Shown here: positions 1 through 5,778 of the stretch, one piece after another
Layout of the letters: each line of letters opens with the position of its first letter
Numbering within the stretch: the stretch's first letter is position 1
From: Pseudomonas sp.
Lineage (GTDB): Bacteria; Pseudomonadota; Gammaproteobacteria; Pseudomonadales; Pseudomonadaceae
Direction: 5' to 3'
NCBI GenBank assembly: GCA_026398835.1
Contig: JAPLSD010000111.1
Span: 1 to 5,778 of the forward strand
Length of the DNA stretch: 5,778 nt
Position numbers and translations under genes: made by a program
Notes under the pieces: model-generated
The model's database searches: none
The model's input: only the letters and a program-made list of their open reading frames with translations
What the model was told of the DNA's origin: nothing

Positions 1-705
<705 letters not shown>

Positions 706-709
<4 letters not shown>

Positions 710-1653
710 CGCAGCTTCTCCGCGACACGCATGACGGCGCTACGAGCACGTGGGTTGGCCTTGAGTTCGGCTTCGGAAGCGAACTGCGCTTTGCCATGGA
801 CTTTGATTTTCGGCACGAAGGCTTCGAAACGTACCGGCAGGTTGCGCGGCAGGTTGTCGGTTTCACCCTTCACCAGACGACGCATGAACAATTTGACGAT
901 GCGGTCTTCCAGCGAGTGGAAGCTGATAACGACCAGACGGCCGCCCACTTCGAGGGCTTCCAGCGCGGCTTCAAGGCCGGTTTCCAGATCGCCCAGTTCG
1001 TTATTGACATGAATGCGCAAACCCTGGAAAGCCCGGGTAGCCGGGTGCTTACCCTTTTCCCAGGCCGGATTGGCGACTTTCAGGACTTCGGCCAGATCGC
1101 CGGTACGCTCGAATGGCTTGATGACACGACGCTCGACAACCGCACGCGCCATGCGCCCGGAAAAACGTTCTTCACCGTATTCCTTGAACACCCGGGCGAT
1201 TTCTTCCGCGGGCGCCGTAGCGATGAACTCGGCGGCACTGACCCCGCGACTAGGGTCCATGCGCATGTCCAGCGGGCCGTCATTCATGAAACTGAAGCCG
1301 CGTTCCGGATCATCGAGTTGTGGCGAGGAAACGCCCAGGTCGAGCAGAACGCCGTTGACCTTGCCGGCCAGACCGCGCTCGGCAATTTCCGAACCCAGCT
1401 CGGCAAAGCTGCGCTGCACAACGACAAAGCGGCCGTCTTCGGCCGCTAGCGTTTGCCCGGTGGCAATCGCTTGAGGATCTTTGTCGAACCCCAACACACG
1501 ACCACCGGGACCGAGCTGGCTGAGTATCAGACGACTATGCCCGCCGCGCCCGAACGTCCCGTCCAGATAGCAGCCATCAGGACGTACGGCGAGCGCCTCG
1601 ACGGCTTCGTCAAGCAGTACGGTGATGTGGTTAAAGCCGCTATCAATAGTCAC
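706..1653 (-). CDS. rsmH: 16S rRNA (cytosine-1402 N4) methyltransferase RsmH (MraW)
   Basis: RsmH transfers a methyl group from S-adenosylmethionine to N4 of C1402 in the 16S rRNA decoding centre. The 315-residue protein has the usual family length. Visible elements are [13 protein letters not shown] at 9-21, the SAM-binding glycine loop [10 protein letters not shown] at 31-40, the acidic ribose-binding strand GFDKDP at 55-60, [12 protein letters not shown] at 103-114, the helical insert with [11 protein letters not shown] around 162-172, and [16 protein letters not shown] at 205-220. ISFHSLEDR follows at 243-251, and the basic C-terminus ends [16 protein letters not shown]. No key motif is missing. 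The start is GTG at 1653, inside a GTGA overlap with the mraZ stop. No good Shine-Dalgarno precedes it, so expression is probably coupled to mraZ translation. The gene is the second of the dcw operon. Confidence 0.98.
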
Positions 1654-2105
1654 AGGATCAAATCACGCAGTTCATCAGGCATAGCGCCCGGTTGTTGAAT
1701 GGCAGCCAGGTCCGCAGCAGAAACGGCGTCCCAGGCATCCTCGTCCCACAATTGGAACTTGTTCAGTTGGCCAACCAACATTGCGCGCTTATCCAACTTG
1801 GCATATTCACGCAAACGTGGTGGAACCAGAAAACGACCACTGCCATCGAGCTCGAGGTCGACGGCATTACCAATCAGTAAACGTTGCAAACGACGGTTTT
1901 CTTCGCGTAGCGAAGGCAGTGCGCGCAGTTTGGTTTCAATCAGCTCCCACTCATCGAGGGGATAAACACACAAACAAGGATCAACGGCATCGATCGTGAC
2001 GATTAATTGCCCGGAACTTCGCGAAACCAGCTCGTCACGATACCGGCTCGGCATGGCGAGACGGCCCTTTGCATCGAGACTGATAGCGTTAGCTCCGCGA
2101 AACAC
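1650..2105 (-). CDS. mraZ: Transcriptional regulator MraZ, first gene of the dcw cluster
   Basis: MraZ is a nucleoid-associated regulator of the SpoVT-AbrB fold that binds repeated boxes upstream of its own gene and, in E. coli, represses the dcw promoter. The 151-residue protein shows the two tandem AbrB-like half domains, each with the DXXXR signature: DAKGR at 11-15 (within [18 protein letters not shown]) and DGSGR at 87-91 (within [15 protein letters not shown]). The segment [19 protein letters not shown] lies between them. The length and ending DELRDLIL match Pseudomonas homologues. The start is GTG at 2105, chosen because it gives the family N-terminus [11 protein letters not shown] and has a Shine-Dalgarno GGAGA nine bases upstream. 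The gene lies about 68 bases downstream of a predicted promoter with MraZ-type repeats. The stop TGA overlaps the rsmH start. Confidence 0.98.
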   Translation of the reverse strand: MFRGANAISLDAKGRLAMPSRYRDELVSRSSGQLIVTIDAVDPCLCVYPLDEWELIETKLRALPSLREENRRLQRLLIGNAVDLELDGSGRFLVPPRLREYAKLDKRAMLVGQLNKFQLWDEDAWDAVSAADLAAIQQPGAMPDELRDLIL

Positions 2106-2114
2106 GTCAGCGTT

Positions 2115-2119
2115 TCTCC
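2115..2119 (-). promoter_or_regulatory. Shine-Dalgarno of mraZ, supports the GTG start
   Basis: GGAGA lies nine bases before the GTG at 2105. No ATG gives the conserved MFRGAN start, so this site decides the start codon. Confidence 0.75.
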
Positions 2120-2126
2120 AAATATT

Positions 2127-2139
2127 AGCGTTTTACGCT
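2127..2139 (-). promoter_or_regulatory. Small hairpin in the mraZ 5' leader
   Basis: In the mRNA, AGCGT (2139-2135) can pair with ACGCT (2131-2127) across a three-base AAA loop. A second ACGCT at 2113-2109 lies between the Shine-Dalgarno and the start codon and could pair with the same AGCGT. No long U-run follows, so this is not an intrinsic terminator. Any role in translation is inference. Confidence 0.3.
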
Positions 2140-2143
2140 CAAA

Positions 2144-2183
2144 AAACCCACTTCATGCCACTTTTCGCCACTTGTGCACACTA
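2144..2183 (-). promoter_or_regulatory. MraZ operator: 10-bp-phased AAGTGG repeats
   Basis: On the coding strand three copies of AAGTGG (S) begin at 2173, 2163 and 2153, exactly 10 bp apart: AAGTGGCGAA, AAGTGGCATG, AAGTGGGTTT. A weaker fourth copy in the same phase, TAGTGTGCAC, begins at 2183 and overlaps the -10 element. Known MraZ sites are TGGG-type repeats with five-base spacers in E. coli and AAAGTG-type repeats in mycoplasmas; both fit this pattern. The repeats start at the predicted transcription start, so bound MraZ would block initiation or early elongation. Binding to these boxes is inferred from the pattern and from the adjacent mraZ gene. Confidence 0.8.
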
Positions 2184-2209
2184 TAGGAATGCGCCCACTG
2201 CACCGTCAA
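2180..2209 (-). promoter_or_regulatory. Sigma70-type promoter of mraZ and the dcw cluster (Pmra)
   Basis: A -35 element TTGACG (2209-2204) and a -10 element TATAGT (2185-2180) are separated by 18 bases. Each differs from consensus at one position. The expected start is near 2173, giving a leader of about 68 bases. It is the best promoter seen in the window and sits directly upstream of the MraZ-type repeats. Confidence 0.8.
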
Positions 2210-2415
2210 GGCGCGGATTCACGGAAAAGCCTTACAGATCGGAGATTTAGGAGACTTATAGGAGGGGTAGTACGAATTTTGCGGATGTTTTTACTCGCCA
2301 ACTTCAATCAAGCCAGCAAGCTACGATCAGAAGTTAAAGTGATTTGTTAAGAGTAAGATTTTTTCGGTATTACAAAAGCGCTTCTGCTATTGATTCAAGC
2401 AGGGAGGGAAAAAGG
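2210..2415. other. Gene-free interval between the rnpB 3' end and the dcw promoter
   Basis: This AT-richer stretch holds no ORF with convincing start signals and no recognisable RNA. On the minus strand, the rnpB transcript would run into a pyrimidine tract (CCTTTTTCCCTCCCT) just after the RNA. I found no GC-rich hairpin followed by a U-run. At 2241-2264 the minus strand carries three CTCC motifs about 10 bp apart (the first two extended to CTCCTA), upstream of the -35 box. An AAGCGCTT palindrome lies near 2376-2383. Function is unknown. Confidence 0.6.
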
Positions 2416-2770
2416 TGGAGAGTCGATCTGTAAGCCGGGTTCTGTCGTGAACAGTCATTCGTCTACGATGGCCATCACTGGACATCTTTAGCAACCTACC
2501 CGGTTCCAGCGCGGGCCACGCCTTGGAACCCTATTTGGTCTTGCTCCAAGTGGGGTTTACCTAGCCACGAACTGTTGCCAGTCGTGCGGTGCGCTCTTAC
2601 CGCACCTTTTCACCCTTACCGGCACCGAAGTGCTTAGGCGGTTATTTTCTGTGGCACTTTCCGTAGGCTCACGCCTCCCAGGCATTACCTGGCACTTCGC
2701 CCTATGGAGCCCGGACTTTCCTCCCCCCTCTAATTTTCATAGAAGGCAGCGACTGTCCAATCGACTCTCC
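2416..2770 (-). ncRNA. rnpB: RNase P RNA, bacterial class A
   Basis: This is the catalytic RNA of ribonuclease P, which removes 5' leaders from tRNA precursors together with the protein RnpA. The ends are set by helix P1: GGAGAGTCGAT (2770-2760) pairs perfectly over 11 bp with ATCGACTCTCC (2427-2417). Conserved class A segments appear in order on the minus strand: GAGGAAAGTCCGGGCTCCAT, ACAGAAAATAACCGCC, GGTAAGGGTGAAAAGGTGCG, GAGCAAGACCAAATAGGG and ACAGAACCCGGCTTACAG. The GGT of CCGGGTAGG (2500-2498) corresponds to the L15 triplet that pairs with the tRNA 3' CCA. The length, about 355 nt, fits Pseudomonas RNase P RNA. The exact mature 3' end (near 2416-2415) is approximate. The gene lies between rsmI and mraZ on the same strand. 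Confidence 0.97.
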
Positions 2771-2777
2771 GTTGCAA

Positions 2778-2806
2778 AGATTAACGGCTGAGTGGCCGGA
2801 GAACAA
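2778..2806 (-). promoter_or_regulatory. Probable rnpB promoter
   Basis: TTGTTC (2806-2801) and TAATCT (2783-2778) have a 17-base spacer. The -10 end lies seven bases before the first G of helix P1 (2770), the geometry expected if transcription starts at the mature 5' end. Both hexamers match consensus only in part, so the call rests largely on geometry. Confidence 0.45.
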
Positions 2807-2829
2807 GCGCTAAAAGCCTTTTGCCACTC
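2790..2829. repeat. Inverted repeat overlapping the rnpB promoter
   Basis: On the minus strand, GAGTGGC (2829-2823) and GCCACTC (2796-2790) form a perfect 7-bp inverted repeat with a 26-base spacer. The spacer contains AAAAGGCTTTT and AGCGCT, both palindromic, and the proposed rnpB -35 hexamer. No U-run follows on either strand, so it is not a standard terminator for rsmI. It could be an operator or a weak RNA structure; function is unknown. Confidence 0.4.
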
Positions 2830-2842
2830 TACAACCTGCGAT

Positions 2843-3715
2843 CTACTCGGCTTTCTGCTTATCCAGAGCAACCTGATACAGGACATTTTTGCGCTCACCG
2901 GTAATTTCCGCCGCCAATGCCGCGGCTCGCTTGAGCGGCATCTCTTTGAGCAGCAAGTCGAGAATGCGCATTGACTCGCTACTGACCGCCTCGTCACTGA
3001 CGGGTGCGGACCATCCCGCCACCAGCACAACGCACTCGCCGCGCTGCTGATTGCTGTCACCCTCGACAAAAGCCCGCAGGTCCGTCAGAGGCAATCCTTT
3101 GAGTGTCTCGAAGGTTTTGGTCAACTCACGAGCCAGTAACGCCGGCCGCTCAGCGCCGAACACCAACTCCATATCCTGCAAGCATTCAAGAATCCGGTGC
3201 GGAGCCTCGTAAAAAATCAGCGTGCGCGGCTCTTCCTTCAATAGCTCCAGCCGAGCTCGACGCCCCACCGCCTTGGCCGGCAGAAAACCTTCAAAGATAA
3301 AACGATCAGACGGCAAGCCCGCCGCAGACAAGGCAGCAATCAGCGCACAAGCGCCAGGCACAGGCACTACACTGATGCCCGCAGCGCGAGCCTGGCGAAC
3401 CAGGTGGTAGCCAGGATCGGAAATCAGCGGGGTGCCAGCATCAGAAATCAGCGCAACATTGTCACCGGCCAGCAACCGAGTGATAAAACGACTGCCTTCG
3501 TCGCGTTCATTGTGCTCATGACACGCCGCCAGCGGCGTGGAAATACCAAAGTGCTGCAGCAACCGCAGGGAATGACGCGTATCTTCGGCGGCAATCAACG
3601 CCACCTCGCGCAGTATTTTCAGTGCGCGCGCACTGATGTCGTCCAGGTTGCCGATGGGCGTCGCCACCACATAAAGCGAGCCAGCAGCGGAATTCAAAGC
3701 ACCTGGAGCAGTCAA
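2843..3715 (-). CDS. rsmI: 16S rRNA (cytidine-1402 2'-O) methyltransferase RsmI
   Basis: RsmI methylates the ribose 2'-OH of C1402 in 16S rRNA, the nucleotide whose base RsmH modifies. It belongs to the tetrapyrrole-methylase-like SAM enzymes. Counting from the TTG at 3715, motifs are YVVATPIGNLDDIS at 15-28, AAEDTRHS at 42-49, HEHNERDE at 66-73, ALISDAGTPLISDPG at 88-102, VPVPGACAL at 117-125 and then LPSDRFIFEGFLP. The 290-residue length fits the family. The frame stays open upstream to an ATG at 3787. I prefer TTG 3715 because it gives the Pseudomonas N-terminus (M)TAPGALNS, has GAGG eight bases upstream, and leaves the extra 24 codons as unconserved sequence holding a likely promoter. The stop is TAG. 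rsmI diverges from lpoA, as in E. coli (yraL/yraM). Confidence 0.95.
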   Translation of the reverse strand: MTAPGALNSAAGSLYVVATPIGNLDDISARALKILREVALIAAEDTRHSLRLLQHFGISTPLAACHEHNERDEGSRFITRLLAGDNVALISDAGTPLISDPGYHLVRQARAAGISVVPVPGACALIAALSAAGLPSDRFIFEGFLPAKAVGRRARLELLKEEPRTLIFYEAPHRILECLQDMELVFGAERPALLARELTKTFETLKGLPLTDLRAFVEGDSNQQRGECVVLVAGWSAPVSDEAVSSESMRILDLLLKEMPLKRAAALAAEITGERKNVLYQVALDKQKAE

Positions 3716-3723
3716 AGCGCACA

Positions 3724-3727
3724 CCTC
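3724..3727 (-). promoter_or_regulatory. Shine-Dalgarno of rsmI, supports the TTG start
   Basis: GAGG (3727-3724, followed by TGT) stands eight bases before TTG 3715. This favours TTG over the ATG at 3787 and over the GTG at 3724 that overlaps it. Confidence 0.55.
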
Positions 3728-3745
3728 ATGATCGGGAAAAGCGCC

Positions 3746-3751
3746 ATTGTA
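3746..3751 (-). promoter_or_regulatory. Candidate -10 element for rsmI
   Basis: TACAAT (5 of 6 consensus) would place a start near 3739, about 23 bases before the TTG start codon. No -35 hexamer of quality is found 16-18 bases upstream, so the call is tentative. Confidence 0.35.
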
Positions 3752-3892
3752 GCCTGTAGAGGCCTTCGCGATGCGCCCCGCAGACACCTTGCAACTCAGT
3801 GTTATTCAGTCTTTTCCAAAGCCCGGCAACATTTGCACCAGCTAAATTGACGGTTTAACGCCAGTAACATCGCGCCCCGGCCAGTGCTTGGG

Positions 3893-3898
3893 TACAAT
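3893..3898 (+). promoter_or_regulatory. Candidate -10 element for lpoA
   Basis: TACAAT in the context TTGGGTACAATTC would give a start near 3905 and a leader of about 29 bases. There is no convincing -35 at the right distance; the TTGACG at 3847-3852 is too far upstream to serve it. Confidence 0.35.
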
Positions 3899-3922
3899 TC
3901 CACGCTAATTTGATCGAGTATC

Positions 3923-3927
3923 AGGAA
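3923..3927 (+). promoter_or_regulatory. Shine-Dalgarno of lpoA
   Basis: AGGAA lies six bases before ATG 3934. It supports this ATG over the in-frame TTG at 3910, which would put a charged stretch (MIEYQEHY) before the lipoprotein signal peptide. Confidence 0.7.
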
Positions 3928-3933
3928 CATTAC

Positions 3934-5745
3934 ATGATCGCTTGCCTGCGGCTGTTCTCTGCCCTCTGCCTCGCTGCCCTATTGGCGGCTTGCGCCAGCT
4001 CGCCCTCGTCCAGCCTTGGCGAACTTCCACGGACCCCGGATGCCAGTATCGAGCAGTTGCTCGAACAGGCCGCCGCCAGCAAAACGCCCGAGAAAGCAGC
4101 CTTGCTGCGCTTGAGCGCGGCGGATCTGGCCTATCACCAAAACAAGGCCGGCCAGTCCGCGCAGATTCTTGCGCAAGTCCCTCTGGAACAACTCAAGCCA
4201 GGTCAACAGGTTTTCGCCAGCACCCTGGCGGCCGAACTGGCCATGGCCCGCAACCAGCCCAAAGCAGCGCTGACGGCCTTGAGCCATCCAAGCCTGCAAC
4301 GTCTGGGCGAGTTGCCGGTCGAGCAACAGATCCGCACCGGCAGCGTACACGCTCTCGCGCTTGAGGCTGATGGCCAGACCCTGGCCGCCGCCCGGGAACG
4401 CATCTTCATTGCCCCGCTGCTCAGCGGCGATGCTGCCAGTAAAAACCACGAAGCGATCTGGGGGCTGATTGCCGCCCTGCCTACCGATCAATTGCAACCC
4501 ACCAGCAATGACGACCTCGGTGGTTGGCTGGCCCTGGCCCTGGCAGTGAAAACCGCCGGCACTCTGGAGCAGCAACAGGCCGCCATCGATAAATGGCGCG
4601 CACAGAACCCTAAACACCCCGCCGCCATTCAACTGCCCCTGCCATTGACCAAACTCAAGGAACTGGCCAGCCAATCGCTGACCAAGATCGCCCTGCTGCT
4701 GCCACAGGACGGTCCGCTGGCCTCGGTCGGCAAAGCGCTGCGCGAAGGCTTCATGGCCGCTCACTATCAGGCCCAACAAGCCGGGCAGAAGCCACCAAGC
4801 ATCGAGTTTTATGACAGCTCACGCCTGACCTCGCTGGACGATTTCTATAGCAAAGCCCAGGCCGCCGGCGTGCAACTGGTGATCGGCCCACTGGAAAAAC
4901 CACTGGTAAAACAGCTCAGCGCTCGCCCGCAATTGCCTATTACCACGCTGGCCCTGAACTATAGCGAAAGCGAAAAAGGGCCAGCGCAGCTGTTCCAGTT
5001 CGGCCTTGCCGCTGAAGACGAAGCCCGCGAAGTATCTCGCCGCGCCCGCGCCGATGGCCTGCATCGCGCTGCCGCCATGGTGCCGAAAGGCGAATGGGGC
5101 GATCGCGTACTCAAGGCGTTCAGCCAGGATTGGCAAGCCAACGGCGGCAGCATCGTTGCCATCGAACGCGTCGACCAGCCAGTTCAACTGGCCCAACAGA
5201 TTGCTGACATGTTCCAGCTGCGTCAGAGCGAAGGTCGCGCCAAGAGCCTGCAAAATACTGTGGGCTCGCAGGTGGCCGCCCAACCTTCACGTCGCCAGGA
5301 CATCGAGTTCATTTTCCTCGCCGCCACACCGCAGCAAGCCCAGCAGATTAAGCCAACGCTGAACTTCCAATACGCAGGTGATGTGCCGGTTTACGCCACT
5401 TCGCACGTATTCAGCGCAAGCGGCGATCAAAACCAGTACAACGACATGAATGGTGTGCGCTTCTGCGAAACACCATGGCTGCTGGATGCCAATGATCCAT
5501 TACGCAAACAAGTGACTGCACAATGGCCACAAGCTGGCGGCAGCCTGGGTCGCCTGTTCGCAATGGGTGTTGATGCCTATCGCCTGGCACCGCGCCTGGG
5601 CCAACTGAAGGCGCTGCCAGACAGTCGCGTCGAAGGCCTGTCGGGAAGCTTGAGCATGAGCCCGTCGCAACGGGTCCAGCGCCAACTGCCTTGGGCCGAG
5701 TTCGTCAACGGCCAGGTTCAACGTCTACCGGATACTGCGCACTGA
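3934..5745 (+). CDS. lpoA: Outer-membrane lipoprotein LpoA, activator of a class A PBP
   Basis: LpoA (LppC/YraM family) is a lipoprotein that reaches through the periplasm and stimulates the bifunctional peptidoglycan synthase PBP1a. From ATG 3934 the protein has 603 residues. Residues 1-19 form a lipoprotein signal peptide with lipobox LAAC, so the lipidated cysteine is C20. It is followed by Ala, not Asp, which fits outer-membrane sorting. Residues about 30-240 are Ala/Leu/Gln-rich helical sequence fitting the TPR-like N-terminal domain. From about 249 begins the periplasmic-binding-protein-like domain: KIALLLPQDGPLASVGKALR, then VQLVIGPLEKPLVKQL at 313-328, and near the end GLSGSLSMSPSQRVQRQLPW. 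The protein is shorter than E. coli LpoA (678 aa) and about the Pseudomonas length. It diverges from rsmI and overlaps yraN by one base. The exact partner PBP in this organism is inferred. Confidence 0.95.
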   Translation: MIACLRLFSALCLAALLAACASSPSSSLGELPRTPDASIEQLLEQAAASKTPEKAALLRLSAADLAYHQNKAGQSAQILAQVPLEQLKPGQQVFASTLAAELAMARNQPKAALTALSHPSLQRLGELPVEQQIRTGSVHALALEADGQTLAAARERIFIAPLLSGDAASKNHEAIWGLIAALPTDQLQPTSNDDLGGWLALALAVKTAGTLEQQQAAIDKWRAQNPKHPAAIQLPLPLTKLKELASQSLTKIALLLPQDGPLASVGKALREGFMAAHYQAQQAGQKPPSIEFYDSSRLTSLDDFYSKAQAAGVQLVIGPLEKPLVKQLSARPQLPITTLALNYSESEKGPAQLFQFGLAAEDEAREVSRRARADGLHRAAAMVPKGEWGDRVLKAFSQDWQANGGSIVAIERVDQPVQLAQQIADMFQLRQSEGRAKSLQNTVGSQVAAQPSRRQDIEFIFLAATPQQAQQIKPTLNFQYAGDVPVYATSHVFSASGDQNQYNDMNGVRFCETPWLLDANDPLRKQVTAQWPQAGGSLGRLFAMGVDAYRLAPRLGQLKALPDSRVEGLSGSLSMSPSQRVQRQLPWAEFVNGQVQRLPDTAH

Positions 5746-5778
5746 TGCCAGACAGGTCACGCCAACAAAGCGGAAAGG
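5745..5778 (+). CDS. yraN: YraN-family (UPF0102) endonuclease-like protein, first 11 codons only
   Basis: An ATG at 5745 overlaps the lpoA stop by one base (TGATG) and opens a frame to the window edge reading MPDRSRQQSGK. This resembles the N-terminus of Pseudomonas YraN, and yraN follows lpoA in Pseudomonas and E. coli. The family has a restriction-endonuclease-like fold but no settled role. No Shine-Dalgarno is seen, so coupling to lpoA translation is likely. The conserved catalytic region is outside the window; the call depends on context and a short match. Confidence 0.72.
   Translation, partial: MPDRSRQQSGK

Noticed and set aside
1996..2250. Plus-strand open frame of 84 codons across the mraZ start and dcw promoter.
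   Set aside because: It overlaps the mraZ N-terminus, the operator repeats and the promoter, has no ribosome binding site of note and no recognisable product.
2285..2350. Small plus-strand ORF of 21 codons starting ATG at 2285, downstream of an AGGAGG-like run at 2259-2265.
   Set aside because: The Shine-Dalgarno-like run is about 19 bases from the ATG, too far. The peptide is not recognisable and there is no nearby promoter.
2369..2386. AAGCGCTT palindrome as part of a terminator hairpin.
   Set aside because: The stem would rely on G-U pairs with a tight loop, and no U-run follows directly.
2401..2427. Helix P1 3' strand plus the five-T tract as an intrinsic terminator of rnpB.
   Set aside because: The P1 strand pairs with the RNA's 5' end 340 bases away, not in a local hairpin, and the T-run is short and followed by Cs.
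3847..3852. TTGACG as the -35 of the lpoA promoter.
   Set aside because: The only good -10 (TACAAT at 3893) is 40 bases downstream; the nearer TAACAT leaves a 12-base spacer. Neither is a workable spacing.
3979..4779. Minus-strand open frame of 266 codons opposite lpoA.
   Set aside because: It is antisense to a full-length recognised lpoA; the Gln/Gly-rich low-complexity product reflects the Ala/Leu/Gln codons on the other strand.

Overview
The window is an ordinary chromosomal segment of a Pseudomonas, probably of the fluorescens group. This rests on near-identity to remembered Pseudomonas proteins (MraZ starting [15 protein letters not shown], FtsL with the segment SVRDKAQAEWGR, the N-terminus of PBP3) and a Pseudomonas-type RNase P RNA. 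The gene order also fits: yraN, lpoA, rsmI, rnpB, mraZ, rsmH, ftsL, ftsI. The species call is an inference from memory, not from a search.

Layout. On the minus strand, reading from high to low coordinates, are rsmI (3715-2843), the RNase P RNA gene rnpB (about 2770-2416), a 310-bp interval with the dcw cluster promoter, and then the first four genes of the division and cell wall (dcw) cluster: mraZ (2105-1650), rsmH (1653-706), ftsL (709-416) and ftsI (from 419, running off the left edge). On the plus strand, diverging from rsmI, are lpoA (3934-5745) and the first codons of yraN (5745 onward, cut by the right edge). All four dcw genes are joined by 4-base stop/start overlaps (GTGA, GTGA, ATGA). 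mraZ, rsmH and ftsL start with GTG, and rsmI most likely starts with TTG.

How the genes fit together. FtsL and FtsI (PBP3) are septal divisome proteins, and LpoA is the outer-membrane lipoprotein family that activates a bifunctional peptidoglycan synthase. MraZ is the cluster's DNA-binding autoregulator. RsmH and RsmI methylate the same 16S rRNA nucleotide (C1402, base and ribose respectively), and RNase P matures tRNA. The segment therefore combines wall synthesis with RNA maturation.

The clearest regulatory signal is at the dcw promoter. A near-consensus sigma70 promoter (TTGACG-N18-TATAGT, 2209-2180) is followed at once by three AAGTGG repeats with exact 10-bp spacing, plus a weaker fourth in phase. 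This matches the known form of MraZ operators. I saw no mobile element, CRISPR array, tRNA, prophage or foreign gene, and no undescribed system. The points worth a second look are regulatory.
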